From Paracyclopina nana (taxonomy: Eukaryota; Arthropoda; Copepoda; Cyclopoida; Cyclopettidae), in contig JAGUCH010000003.1 of assembly GCA_019096065.1 (NCBI GenBank), positions 3,906,001 through 3,970,000 of the forward strand: DNA of 64,000 bases, written 5' to 3'. The stretch's first letter is position 1, and each line of letters opens with the position of its first letter. Shown here piece by piece: positions 1-11,423 of this stretch. A model generated the notes under the pieces. It worked only from the letters and a program-made list of their open reading frames with translations, made no database searches and had not been told where the DNA came from. Both the position numbers and the translations under genes were made by a program.

Positions 1-454
1 AACTACTTAGGTGTCCAAGCCGGGGAGCAGAGCTTCGCCATGCAACTCGAGTAAATTGAGCGGAGCACGATGAGTCAGCCAATAAAGAGTTAGGTCTTTT
101 ATGTGACTCCATCCGTCGAAAGCAATCAAACTATCCACATCGACTGGGCAGATTTTACAAACGCTTTGGTAAAAAAAATGGAGAACGTGTTCAAAAGCTA
201 TTTTATTTTCTGTTTTACATAGCGCAATTTGTCACATGTTTATGGCAAAACCTCTATCGGTTTGAATCTATTACGCAAAGATATGATTAATGTGAACAAG
301 GATTCCTGCTTTTTTCTGCAAAAGAATCTTTTTGAAAGGCATTTTCAAATCAGTAGACTGCAGACCAAGTTAAAAAGAGCTTTAATAATTTTTATTCAAT
401 TTTTTCAATCATCTTTTCTACGACACTTAAAAACTATGGGTAACTATGCCTAAC
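1..454. other. Gene-poor edge and 3' flank of receptor gene
   Basis: No gene is recognised here. On the minus strand an AATAAA at 396..391 lies about 60 bases past the stop codon of the 7TM receptor that ends at 455, so the right part is probably that gene's 3' UTR and poly(A) site. The 74-codon plus-strand frame at 229-453 has no recognisable domain and is AT-rich. Confidence 0.5.
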
Positions 455-1647
455 TTAACCTACTACTACATTTAAACCACTGAACTCTCGTGCATTTGAT
501 TCTATGTTCGCCGAGTCATTGTTAGTTTGAGGGGAGTCAATTTTGATGCTTGAATGTGCTTGAACTGTGGTCCATTTTGAGCCATCATCCTCAGAGTCAA
601 ACATTTGCTGAAAGAAGGTACACAAATCAATGGAAATCGTTTGGAAGAAGCAAATGCTTAAATTGCTTACTCCATGAAACTGCAGTCCTTGTGGAGGCAC
701 TGGCCTCCTATTTTTCTCTTGGTTTTTCACAGTGAGGACAAGGATCAGGGGCATTTGAAGGCCGAGCAGTGAGATGAGAATCCCTTTTCCTATTGGCCGA
801 TCGAACGGTCTCAAGGAGACGTCCTTGATCACTGACACTAAGTATGCACTCAGTCCCGAACAAATGATGGTGAATGCAGTTGATAGGATCGTTGATTGGA
901 CTGGTATTGTCGTTTTCATGACATCGCCATGCGACCTCAAAGTGTTTGCGCTTCGCTCAGAAGTGGACCAGACTGACATTTCGAGTGGCCGGACTCTGGA
1001 TCGATCTTTGATGAACTTGATCATGGCGACGTCAAAGTACAGCGATGCTATGATGAAAACTAACGCCTCAAGCAGGGGTACGATTCCTGCAGCATTTAGC
1101 GTTGATATATTCAGACATTGAGATGTTCCAAGCTCCATTAAGGTGTCGGACGATAAAGTCAAAATCCACAAACCTCAAATAAACGCACGTAAGTTTTCAT
1201 ACTGACCACTACATATACTTATCATTTTTAGGTACCTGTGAACATGAGCTCATGAGCCGTGGTCATACAGACGCTTGCCTTGGTGATCGCGTTGTGATTG
1301 ATGCGAGCTGATGTAGCTGTATTTTTGGCCATATAGTACCTGATTGCTCCCATGACACATGACATGACATAACCTCCATTCAAGCAAAGTTGCAAGGGTA
1401 TAGAGTACATCGAGCAGCCAATTAGCAAGTATTCAGGCTCGAAAGCCATTAGGCAGAATCCAGCCAGAACAACCACTGATCCGATACAGCTATTGCCAAT
1501 GCCCCATATCAGGACTCGTTTCACATGCTTATGCACCTTGAGCTTGAATATGGCAAAGTAAAGACTTACAAAGTTGGAAATAATGGCCAAGCCAGCTATG
1601 ATCGCTAGCATTGGATTGTCAAGGTGATTTGGCCTCGTCAACATCAT
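455..1647 (-). CDS. 7TM G protein-coupled receptor, rhodopsin-like
   Basis: Two exons, 1647..1236 and 1173..455, joined across a 62-base intron (CAG|GTACCT donor, TTTGAG acceptor). Phase 1 matches at the junction and gives 376 residues. Seven hydrophobic stretches are visible: four before or across the intron, with the fourth helix spanning it, and three in exon 2. The tail is hydrophilic, rich in Ser, Asp and Asn. The third helix ends in a short RYY-type motif instead of a clear DRY, and helix 7 lacks a clean NPxxY, so the receptor is divergent. The first ATG of the open frame is used. The ligand cannot be told; by family it should sit in the plasma membrane and signal through G proteins. 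A taste or odorant receptor is less likely, since only one clear membrane bundle with a GPCR-like third loop is seen. AATAAA follows at 396..391. Confidence 0.7.
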
Positions 1648-2250
1648 GTTTTGGATTGAAAACTTGCATTAACATCGAGGCTCTTAAAATATAGTTTCAG
1701 GAGGAAGCAGAGAACGACGCAGCATATGTTAGCATCTCAACGCTCACTTCAGCTCTAGCCCACGCATTTACTCTGGATTTTTACTTACATGGTTCTTTTA
1801 TAACTTGAGCTACATTCATCCTCAATTTGCGATATTTGGATCATTAGCTCACGCCTAGAGACTTATGAAAGCAACTTGAACCAAAATTACTTTAATACAT
1901 GGCATGTAGATCTTTTTGCCTGTATTGCATGAATTATTTCGCTCATCTAGTGCCTTCAATTTCTTCCAAAAGTTGCGTCATTTCTAATAAACAGATAATC
2001 CTGAAATACCAGTTGATATCTTTTCAAATGATTGTCAACGTATATCATTCTTGCTGAGGAAATTTATTGCAAATATGTGCATTTTTGCCAAAATACAGTT
2101 GTTTTCAAGCATGAAATAAGGTTAAGGGGTGAGGGTTAAGCGCAAGTGGGTTTTATGCAAATAGGAGTCCAGGGTGGAAAAGAGGTGCTTCGTCGCCTCG
2201 GATTATTGGAGTGTATTTAAGTATTCTCATTCAATCGTAAGCTTATAACT
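1648..2250. other. Intergenic, between receptor and channel genes
   Basis: This AT-rich stretch of about 600 bases lies upstream of the 7TM receptor and downstream of the DEG/ENaC gene; both genes are on the minus strand. I see no coding segment, repeat or clear promoter motif in it. It should hold the receptor promoter and the channel's 3' UTR. Confidence 0.4.
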
Positions 2251-4046
2251 TCATTTGGCTCTTTTCCTCGAGTTTTGGCTGTAAGCGAATCCATGAATAA
2301 ATATGTCCACAATCTCAAACAAGGACACCATTGATAAGCCCAAATAGACCGAAATTGCTCCTCCAACATCAGCAACAATTGAAGAGAAACCATAAGTGGG
2401 AGTTTCAACAATTTTCTGCACTGATTTGGACTCAAAAAACACCTTGACTCTCATGAGTGTATCTTGGATGTGCTTTTTGATTTTTGCAGATGCTCCTCCA
2501 AACTCCAATTCCAAAGTGTAGTTCATTTCTATCATTTCAGCAAAGTGAGGATCAATTGTGGAGTTGTGGAATGTCATTTTATATCTGAAAGCATGAACTG
2601 TTTACATTTGTATTTTATGGATTGCAAAAGGAAATAGGTTACTCATTGGCTACATAAGGCAGGTGGTTGTTTGAAGGCCATTTTGCTGTTGAAATAGTTG
2701 CCAAATACTGCCTAGTTTCACATTCAAGTGGACAGTTACACATGCTGCTTGTCTCTTGAGAATCGTTGCTGTGAGCAAAAAAGGTCTTTGTGAACTGAAA
2801 AATGCAGGGAAAATCAGGCTCAGAGCAAAATGTGAAATTGATCCGAGAGAGCTCAGCAATAGTTGAGAGAGAGCAGCCACAAGCATCATATATCCAGTCA
2901 TGTACACACATTACAGAACATAATTGAGAATCATAAGTGAGATCTTCATAGATCTTGGCCATTCCAGAAGTCTCATTCCAAAAGTTGATACATTTAGATC
3001 CATATGGTGGTCGCTGCCTGTAAGCTCATTATTTTTAATGAATCAATTAATTATCTCTGAGTTAAAATTACCTTGAGATGTTAACCATTCGAATACCTAT
3101 GTCAGTCTGAGTACCTGGCATCAAGTCATAACCAGTTGAAGTTAGCAAAGGTGCTGAATTGGTTTGGTGAATGACCAATTTTGCCCCTGCTGTTTCAGAT
3201 AAGCCGTTTCTCAGGTAGAATTTCTCCTCGATGTTGATTTTCAAATCCAGGCCCAGGGCAGGCCCAGGAAAAGTGGTCTCCAAGGCCATTTTGGGCTTTT
3301 GCTGACCTGGTGGCTGGTAGTTGAACGTGAAGCAATATCCAAATTGTGCACTAAAGAAAGTGGTCACATTTTCAGGACTCGTGAAATGCTGACATTCAGG
3401 ATATTCAGTGTGGGATTCAAAAGCGCAATATTTGATCATATCATCAGGCTGATGTGCTGCAGCTCTGGCTTCCACTTCAGTCAGCTTTGAATACACTTGT
3501 AGAAATGTATTAGTCGTTATGCTGTTTTAGGGAAGGCAGATTATTCTCAAAAGGGCCTAATGTGACGTAAAACTCGTAATCTTACTGTTTGGGTAAAGTG
3601 GTGCTGGAATTGGAGCAAATCCCATTAGGCTTATTTTGCATGCCATAAAAGAAACTCTGAGCTGCTGATACACTTATATCACAGCCTCCCATTTTGTAAA
3701 CATTGCATAAATCTCCCATTCTCTCTGGAGTACTTTTGCCAATGACTGTGTGCAAATTCCCACAGTGGACTATGTTCTGATTGCATAAAGTCACTGCTGG
3801 GAAGGGAACTGAATCCTGCTGTTCAAGGGTCATGGAAATGGTGACTCCATAGCTTAAAATATCCTGCACCACTTTGAGAAAGTTGAACATGGTCAGCACT
3901 AGGCCAGCTGCAAACAAAATGAGCCAAAATATTTTTGAAACTGTCAAATCGTTGGATCTGTATTGGCTGAGGCCACCAATGGATGTAAAGCCTAAAAACC
4001 ACAAATGTAGATCCTTCCAAATACTTCCACTCTTCTTGGTGGCCAT
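2251..4046 (-). CDS. DEG/ENaC (pickpocket/ASIC-like) sodium channel subunit
   Basis: Four exons, 4046..3586, 3521..3072, 3017..2643 and 2584..2251. Introns are 54-64 bases and all phases match, giving 539 residues, the usual length for the family. The N-terminal cytoplasmic segment is followed by TM1 (about residues 35-60) and a large Cys-rich extracellular domain. The conserved PYGSKC-type segment sits at the exon 2/3 junction and several Cys pairs follow it. Near the C-terminus comes the family signature: a GG-A-S-YLGLSM stretch with the G-x-S selectivity filter, then SLFEIVDIF of TM2. Members form trimeric amiloride-sensitive sodium channels gated by ligands, acid or touch. The closest named group would be arthropod pickpocket channels, but the subtype and ligand cannot be read here. 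The C-terminal tail after TM2 is short. Confidence 0.9.
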
Positions 4047-6322
4047 TTTTGCTCTAATTACACTTACAATTTTAATGACTCTTCAAAGTTGCCACGAATA
4101 AAAAATGAACTGCCACACCCACAAGCCATTAAAAAGTGTAGCAAGTGCAATTAATTATTTTGAGAGTGCAATTTCACTCACATTTTTAAAAAGCGTTTCC
4201 TTTTATGGTCTGTTAAATTAAAGTCCAAGCTTAATTCATTTCCATTCATCGCTTTGCATGTTGTTGATTTATGAAAATTCTTCAGTTGCTATCTGAAAGT
4301 AAAAAAATGAGCTTTGTTGTACAAATGTAGGAGCACAGCACGTGCTAAAAGCATGCCAATACACTTAAAAGTCAAAAGTCGTAGATCGAATTTCAACAAT
4401 GTCTGTTTGCATTTTATATAAGTTTTGCGAAAAGAAAGCAGGTGGATTACCAAACCCTCGCACATATCTGATGGAAATGTACATAAAGGCACTGTAGATG
4501 TTGAAACTTAATGCAATCCCTAAAAGTAATATTAACAAACTTTTTCTTGTCCAAGTACAGCCGCACTAAAGGCTTATGAAAAGCAGTTGTCCTTAGTGGA
4601 TTTTAATTGGGAGTTTTGGGGCCTCGCATCGTTTTTTTAGCTGAGTTCATAGATCAAGGAAATTATTAATGGCTGTTGTGTATTTTGATCTTGTGGAATT
4701 CAATCCTAGACTTTGAGACGAGCCTTGTTTGATATTGATAGTGATCAAAAAATGTGTCAGCTCTCTACAACTGCCAAGGCTTTTTTCGTAACCCACAACT
4801 CAGCAGCACTTGACATTTGGCTAGAACTAGAAGCCATTTGGGAAAAGCATCAAATCTTAATAGCCAATTCAGAGGCAATACACTTGAGAAAATATCCAGC
4901 CTCCAGAATCTTAAAAGTTGCATGACAACAACAAAGATGTCGTCAGAGAATGAGCACGAGGCTTCGAAATGATGAAATAGATTGTCCTCATAGACTATAT
5001 TATCATTACCAAGAAGTTTTTTGGCAAATGGGCAAATCGGGTTTGGATAACAGTACAAAGTATGTGCGCATCAGCAATTCTTCGAATAAAAGTCTAGCAC
5101 TTGATTCAAATCATCTAACTAAGCTATGCACGGTTAATTATCTCAATTAGACGCGTTCATCAAGTTATCCTTATTTTTTGGACTCGTTAAGAGGATCAAG
5201 TTGTTTTTCTTGATTTTGTTCCCCATCAGGATAAAGTAAAGAGTAGCATTATTTTGTTCCATTTATAGTTAGTTGAGTAATCAGAGTATTTGTTGTTCTC
5301 GTAGATTCTCAAGAAATCCTGGCCTTCCCTCGAACAAAATCTAACTGGTTAAACTAGATAAGTGGAGTCAAAAATCATTTTTTGTCTCTGGGCGAACAAT
5401 CTTGTTTGTTTTGCAAAATGTGCAGAATTTTTGCTGAAGGTGAAGAATTACAGGTATTTTGATATGTAAGCATATAGTAAATGTATTTCAAATTTACAGT
5501 ATCTGAGCAGACTTGATTCGAGCATTCTTCTCGGAATTCATGAGTTTTTGAGTGACTCATCTTCTTCCATTGTGAAGAGCATGGAATAACAGAATGATGT
5601 CCTAGAGCAACACTTGGCAAATTTAATTGTGTTATTCTTACCAGCCAATCAGCCCAATCTTCGCAGTATTTTAGGGCCAACCGAAAGAAAGTGAGTGTTT
5701 TGGGGATAAAAATAGACCTCTTCTTCTTCTTTTTAGTGCGCACTCAAGTATATGTAATCAAGTCTGGAATGCCTTGAGCGCCAATGTTTGATGCTTAACT
5801 ACGCAGAATCTGCTACTTCAAACTTGATGAAAGAAAGGTGGAGGAATCAAAGTACGCTCGTGACAGCGTGGACTTTGCCATTGACCGATTTCGTTTCCAA
5901 TACATGATAATACATATGGAACGAAAAGTGACGTCACATTTCAGTTTGCTGGAGAATCATTTTATCTGACTAATTTCAATTTATGAAATGCGCACATGTA
6001 TTCTTGGCATAATGCTTCCTTCCACAGTCCAATCAGGAGGTTAAAAGACGCTTCCGTCAACACAAAACCATCTTATTTTCATTAACCTGTGTTTCGTTCG
6101 TAGCATGTATTATTTCGCCAAGAGGGTTTCAAAAGGCCAAAATAAAGCAGCGTCAGATCAAAGTGATTAGCCATGTGAAAATTTTCTGAAATCGTGATGT
6201 TTCTTGGGTACGTTGGGTATCTAGCAAGCGTGGAAAAACAAAGGCCGTGGCAACAGAATAAGAAGCAGCGCGAGGGGAAATAACTGATCGCCAGTGCACA
6301 CTAACTACTTGTTGCATGGGTG
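4047..6322. other. Gene-poor stretch upstream of neuroparsin
   Basis: About 2.3 kb without a gene I can support. Small frames at 4713-4925 (+), 4765-5058 (-) and 5375-5743 (-) show no domain or conserved look. A canonical cAMP-response element, TGACGTCA, lies at 5929-5936, about 400 bases before the neuroparsin TATA box. The 4047-4200 part should be the promoter of the DEG/ENaC gene. Confidence 0.45.
5929..5936. promoter_or_regulatory. CRE-like palindrome TGACGTCA
   Basis: This is a perfect eight-base cAMP-response element about 390 bases upstream of the TATA box of the neuroparsin gene. CREB sites are common before neuropeptide genes. A second copy at 16458-16465 lies in an intergenic stretch, so chance occurrence cannot be excluded. 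Confidence 0.35.
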
Positions 6323-6330
6323 TATATAAG
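6323..6330 (+). promoter_or_regulatory. TATA box of neuroparsin gene
   Basis: TATATAAG sits here, about 30 bases before a TCATTC initiator-like sequence at 6355-6360. That gives a predicted 5' UTR of about 150 bases before the start codon at 6510. The spacing is that of a focused, TATA-driven promoter, as expected for a tissue-specific peptide gene. Confidence 0.6.
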
Positions 6331-6509
6331 GCCAATCGGCCAAGCTGAGTCTGTCATTCGTTTGCGACCCAGCTCAATGAAGAGAACCTTCTTCCAGCAT
6401 CGATTCAGTGTAGAAAAGAACCAGAAGCGAGCCAGTCTCAACTACATCTTGGTCAAATATCAAGAGCTCTCGACAATCCGGTGCCAGCTATTCACAATCC
6501 AAAACCACA

Positions 6510-6821
6510 ATGACAACGAAGATGGTCGTCATGCTGCTCGTGGCCTTTGTGGCCTTAGCTGAGGCCTACCCGCGCATTTGCACCTACTCCAGGGCGAACA
6601 AGGTGGATGACGTGAAGAAATGCCTGTACGGGTGGGAGACTGATCCCTGTGGCAACAAAGTGTGCACCAAAGGCCCTGGTGAGGTTTGTGGGGGGAAACA
6701 CCAACGCTATGGCATTTGTGGAGAGGGATTGATGTGCTCCAATTGCAACCGCTGCTCGGGGTGCTCACTAAGGACATATGAGTGCTTCCAAGACCTCCAA
6801 TGCATTTGGTCTTCGCCCTAA
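6510..6821 (+). CDS. Neuroparsin-like neuropeptide precursor
   Basis: Single-exon gene for 103 residues. A signal peptide covers about residues 1-19 (hydrophobic VVMLLVAFVALAEA, cleavage after AEA). The mature peptide of about 84 residues holds 12 cysteines. The order and spacing fit arthropod neuroparsins: CLYG, then DPCGN-VC, KGPGE-CGG, GICGEGLMC and CNRCSGC. The KGPGE and CGEGLMC blocks are diagnostic. Neuroparsins are secreted hormones with an IGF-binding-protein-like fold, linked in insects and crustaceans to reproduction, fluid balance and insulin/IGF-type signalling. A second ATG four codons on could also serve as start. The TATA box lies upstream and AATAAA at 7083-7088. Confidence 0.92.
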   Translation: MTTKMVVMLLVAFVALAEAYPRICTYSRANKVDDVKKCLYGWETDPCGNKVCTKGPGEVCGGKHQRYGICGEGLMCSNCNRCSGCSLRTYECFQDLQCIWSSP

Positions 6822-7082
6822 TCTTTGGACTGACTTCTATTCATCATCATTATTACTAATGTTATCATACATGTCTATATTATTCTGAGTTACTGTCTGT
6901 GATATTTTTGCTTTCATCTCGATCCAGCTTTCCTCTTAACTGGCTGCATTTTATGTATAATAATATAGGTAGTAGAGTGGTGGCCATGCCAATTATCTAT
7001 ACATTTATCAAGGTGGGATTTCCTTATTGGGACATCTTTTCTAAAGACAATCTTATTGAATATGTCTACATGTACTTGTAAT

Positions 7083-7088
7083 AATAAA
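7083..7088 (+). terminator. Poly(A) signal AATAAA after neuroparsin
   Basis: AATAAA lies about 260 bases past the neuroparsin stop codon and 115 bases before the next start codon on the same strand. It is the likely end of the neuroparsin transcript. Confidence 0.5.
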
Positions 7089-7202
7089 TCCCGAGAGACA
7101 ATATGCAAAGTTGCGCGAGCGTGCTCCTTAAAATTCCGATGTCATAGGTTGCGTGACATGCACGAGAAGTTGCGCTCTTGTTTACTCGGTTGAAAAATCA
7201 GA

Positions 7203-7738
7203 ATGACGGCCGAAATGAGGCGGTTTCTTGTCATGTTACTCCTTATCAAATTGACAAATGCCACCTTTTTTTGGGAAGACCCCAACCAAAAAAGCTCAAT
7301 TTTCCTGAAAATGCTGGGCGTGCCTGTGCTGGACTGTAAAGGCTCCGAGTGCTTCTATCAGCTCCTTGAAGCCAGGCCTACTGTAAGGTAATTTTCAATG
7401 ATCCCACGTAAATGCCAATCATCCACTTGTTTCGGGTCAGGCTACGTATTGTGGTCAATCAAATCATAGACCGCATCCGGGGTCGATTTGTGGAGAGAGA
7501 AAATTTCAAGGATCGAATCTTCAGGAGGAAACTCTACGCAGCCAACCAAATTCTTATAAATAGGCGAAGACGAAAGCTGCAGCAACTTGAGACGATCAAA
7601 ACTCGTACGAAGGTTTCAGACGAACGCTTTAAACTGTGGGCAGAAAAGGCCATTTTATTACATGAAAAACATTCTAAAGGTCGACAAAGTGTGGATAACT
7701 CAACTGCAGCAGATGATAAAAATGACTCTTCTATGTAA
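7203..7738 (+). CDS. Small basic secreted protein, unknown
   Basis: Two exons, 7203..7387 and 7441..7738, joined by a 53-base GT-AG intron in matching phase, give 160 residues. The start has a signal peptide (RRFLVMLLLIKLTNA). A short segment with two cysteines (DCKGSEC) follows, then a strongly basic, helix-prone stretch with an RRRRK cluster and a charged C-terminus. I do not recognise the family. The signal peptide argues for export or vesicle entry; the basic C-terminal half could also be mitochondrial or nucleic-acid-binding if the leader is not a true signal. AATAAA at 7818-7823 would end the transcript just short of the convergent Arl8 gene. The stop at 7736 overlaps a possible donor (TAT|GTAAGC), so a longer isoform is possible. 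Confidence 0.55.
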
Positions 7739-7889
7739 GCCACTCAAAAAGAAGCTCGCTCTGACATATGGAAATTATACGAGACAAAATGCCTTAGTGG
7801 ATAAGAATGTAGTTGACAATAAACCTAGGACTGAAAACACATCAACAGTTGTCATGCAGGCGGAGAATTAAGGGTGTGTAAATCGTAGT

Positions 7890-8686
7890 TTAGGAGCTAG
7901 CAGAGCCTCCTTTGGAATGAGAAATCAGCCATTGCAGGGTGATATCAATATTGTCTTTTTCCTTGCAGGAAATGGAGTAGCAGCAAATCTCCCTGTCTGT
8001 GATGGCATTCAGATTCATCTTCTCGATTAACCCGTTCTCATCGAGAGCTTCGGGTAGGTCGCGTTTGTTGCCCAGCACCAGAACCGGAATTCCGGCGAGT
8101 TGGGGCTTTTCAAGCAGGTTATGCAGCTCGTTTCTCGAGGCCTCGATTTTTTCCATGTCAGACGCGTCTACCATGTAGACAATAGCATTGACACCCCTAC
8201 AAAAAAGCAATGTTTACGTTCATCTGAAAATCTTGATATTTCCTCTGGAGTTGAATATATTCTGCTCCACAATGAAAATGCATTTTGGAAAAAAGTCAGT
8301 TTTGGGAGTCATAATAAAATTGGTTTTTTTTTTGAGCAAATCTTGATATTTCCTCAGGAGATGAATACATTCTGCTCAACAATGAAAATGCATTTTGGAT
8401 AAAAGTTACTTTTTTTAGCAAAGTACCTGCAATATCTTTCCCACATGGACCTGAAGCGAGGCTGACCTCCAATGTCCCACAACTTGATGGTCACGTTACC
8501 CTTAGTGATTTTCCTCATGTTGAAGCCCACTGTGGGAATCATATCTTCATTGTAGTTTCCTGAGGCAATCACATTCACAAAAGTGGTTTTTCCAGCATGC
8601 TGCAGCCCCACAAGCGTCAACTCCATCTCCTCCTTCCAAAAGAGGGACTTGAACCACTCCAAAAGCTTATTGATCATGGCCAACAT
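7890..8686 (-). CDS. Arl8: Arl8 small GTPase
   Basis: Two exons, 8686..8427 and 8196..7890, with matching phase, give 188 residues against about 186 in animals. An amphipathic N-terminal helix ([17 protein letters not shown]) is typical of Arl8. It is followed by the P-loop GLQHAGKTT, switch I with [10 protein letters not shown], switch [20 protein letters not shown], and the guanine motifs NKRD and SCK. Arl8 sits on lysosomes, recruits kinesin through SKIP-type effectors under control of BORC, and recruits HOPS for fusion. The C-terminus (SHSKGG plus a short tail) is slightly longer than usual. The intron carries two direct repeats (listed separately). Confidence 0.97.
8228..8407. repeat. 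Pair of ~66-base direct repeats in Arl8 intron
   Basis: Two copies lie at about 8228-8296 and 8338-8407, offset by 110 bases. They share the core ATCTTGATATTTCCTC and a block of about 19 bases ending in CATTTTGG. I count about six mismatches. They fill most of the 230-base Arl8 intron, so a duplication enlarged it. Confidence 0.75.
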
Positions 8687-10129
8687 TTTGATTCAGATGA
8701 GTTTTCGGTGTCCTTGTACTAAGCTGGGTAGAAGCAATAACAATGACTAGTGACACATCTTCTAAACTGACAGCAGATGGGTGTTGGTCCAACAACAAAT
8801 CTGGAGACTTTGTTTATGTTTAGGATATCTCAGTTGTTCAGGCTTAGAGCGAGGCCCTGGAAAACGCACTGGAAGAGTTTTCAGTCAATCAGGCAGGAAT
8901 GAAAAGAGGTCTGTTCAGAAAATTGGCAGAATCTCCCAAAAAAGCAAAGAAACAATCTTGATCAACTGCTGTTCATCATGTGATGCTTCTTGAACTCTGA
9001 ATATGGCTGAATCATACAAGAAAAAGCCAAAAGTGACCCAGAATTCGTGATCTGATTAGTGAGGAATCTGGATACTCTTAAAAAGTTGGATCGATATTTA
9101 GTACCAATCCATTTATTTTGGGCAAGAGCTGGGCAAGAGTGGTCGTTTTTGTCTCATACTTTGTTTTCTCAGCTTGATATGAAGTAACTAATGACTTACA
9201 ATGAGAAAATGTTAACTAACAAGAAATCAAAGAATCGAGGACAAAAATAGGGTATCAAAATGTTACTGCAAAAATCTAAAATGTCTTGAGCCTTATTCTA
9301 CTCTGTTCAGTTCGTTCGTACAAGAAGCTCCCGTAAAAAAAATCACAAGAAATTCGAACCAGAGAAATATAATCACCAAGACTATTGACTTGTTCAATTT
9401 GAAAGCAAGACATGAAAAAAAGAGAAAAGATAAAAAGCTAAAATTCTGCAAGATAAAAAAAACTGACTGGAAGAAATCTCATAAAAACTTCAACGGCATT
9501 TGCAGAGCCGTTCATAAGGAATGTTGTCAATTCGGCTTAAAGTTGATAACTAGAGAGCCTAAAATAGGAGCGTCCACTTTCCTTCACTACTTGCCTGAAT
9601 TCTGCCTTAGGGCATATTGTGTTTTTTCTTTGTCTGCCGAAATGAATTTTTGAGGCCTTTTACCTCTCGGCTTATTATGCTTGCCACCCTAAATAAGCAA
9701 GTTCAAGAAGTGATCTAAAATAGCAGAGTCACGTCAACAAGCCCAAAATGTAAACAAAATCGTTGACATGTGACAGTTTCGCGGAATTTTCGCCTCTTTG
9801 TATAGCAAGTAACAATAAAAAATAAGATCGAAAAATGTCTCGCTCCCGTCCCCTTCTCCCGTTCCTCAGACATTTTCAGCGTTCCCAGATCGAACATTAC
9901 TTTCGTTATCTTGTACTACAATGGGGCTGTTATAAGTGGCTTTTCGGCTGTACGCGTTCCTCATACATCTGGGATTTTCGCTTTTAACTCATTGACTGCT
10001 ACTGGCTTTGTGCTTCTTTCTCAGGCCAGTTTTCCCATCATATTAGCAGAGAAGCAAAACCTGGCTGAACTCTCACTCTAGCAGCTTGACAGAGCCACAC
10101 ACTTGTCATAGGACTCTTCGGAGCCTTTG
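8687..10129. other. Intergenic, divergent promoter region
   Basis: About 1.4 kb between Arl8 (leftward) and the methyltransferase gene (rightward). It is AT-rich, and the small frames at 8781-8993, 9390-9653 and 9715-9897 show no recognisable domain. It should hold both promoters. I see no repeat or RNA gene. Confidence 0.4.
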
Positions 10130-11388
10130 ATGGCCAACTTGGACGGGTTGACAACCGATTCCTTGGGTCAGGTCCGCCTTCTGGAGCTGGTGCATGGCAA
10201 AGCCCTCCGAGTGCCCCAACGTGATTTTGGTGAAGAAGCCGTCGTCGTCTGGGATGCCGCACTTGTCTTGGCCCATTTCCTGCTCAAGCATAAGCACTAC
10301 GTCCTGAACAAGACTGTTCTCGAGCTCGGAGCTGGGACTGGAGCTGTTGGACTGGCTGCAGCCACCCTTGGGTAAATCATGTTGTCCCTCTCTTATCCAT
10401 GCTTCCATCGATATTTTCTTCCATGCTTCTCTTTATTTTGACTCAGTGATCGATCATTTGCCCATGACATTCTCAGTTGTACATCTATTTAAATGAAATC
10501 AGCTCAGAAGCTCATCTATTTTAAAGAAATTGACCCGGTAGTTCATTGACTGATTCGTTAAGCCTTAATTATCTGCTCAACTAAGTATCTCATTGGTAAA
10601 TGTAGCACTTAACTCAGTAGTCTAATTTAGACACTTGCTTCAGCCCAATCAACATGAAAGATACTTGACAGTTGACACATCAGTAAAACATACTCTTGAC
10701 TCAGCAATGCGTCTAATGCAAACTTTGCTTACTAATTTTCAATTATTGAAAGCCAAAAATGAACTTTAGGTCATCTTGAATGCAATATTTATTGAAAATC
10801 CCTAGCATAAATATTAGATGTTTCGCTGGCAAACTGCTGAGGTGGGTAGATGTGAAATGCCAGAATATTCGAGCATCCTGCGCGTATGTGTCACTCAAAT
10901 GCCAACATTATGTACGGCAAGGAACTCTTCTGACCTTTATTTCTCTTGTACTTTGCAGAGCTAAAAAAGTTATTCTGACTGATTTGCCACGAATCGTTCC
11001 GCTTCTGGAAGAAGGGATCCGCATCAATCAAGGTGTCCTGCCTGAAAACGTGGTGGAAGCCAAGGCTTTAACTTGGGGAAACGAGGATGACCTACAACAA
11101 GAAGCTATTGTTCCAGATCTAATCCTGGTGTCTGACTGTATCTACTACGAGGCCTCAATTTCTCCCCTGATATCAACCCTGCGAGCGCTAGTGGCTGCAC
11201 AACATTGCACAATTCTCCTGTCCTATGAGGTCAGGGATTACTTGGAGTCCAAAAGGAAGGTAGCCAGCGAGTTTTTCCGGGCTGTGGGCGAATTCTTCCT
11301 CATCAAGCCGTTCCCTACTTTTCAATGCCACGAGGAATTTTCCTCAGAGGATATTCGAGTGGTTCAACTTTCAAAGAAGCTCAAATGA
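10130..11388 (+). CDS. VCPKMT: VCP lysine methyltransferase (METTL21D family)
   Basis: Two exons, 10130..10371 and 10959..11388, join in phase and give 223 residues, close to the usual 229. The fold is a class I SAM-dependent methyltransferase: motif I ELGAGTGAVGLAAATLG lies at the exon junction and is followed by VILTDLP. The family signature DCIYYE comes after WG in the middle, and a C-terminal EDI stretch is present. VCPKMT trimethylates a lysine in the first ATPase domain of VCP/p97 in the cytosol. METTL21-type relatives modify Hsp70 or eEF1A, but the TLGAKKVILTDLP and DCIYYE blocks fit METTL21D best. An in-frame TAG just upstream supports ATG 10130. The stop lies only 35 bases before the next gene's possible start. 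Confidence 0.88.
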
Positions 11389-11423
11389 TTTCCTCTGGTT
11401 GCCATTAGACCATGTCACATGAG

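Noticed and set aside
5375-5743. 122-codon minus-strand frame upstream of neuroparsin
   Set aside because: It contains a possible donor site, but no conserved motif or partner exon could be found.
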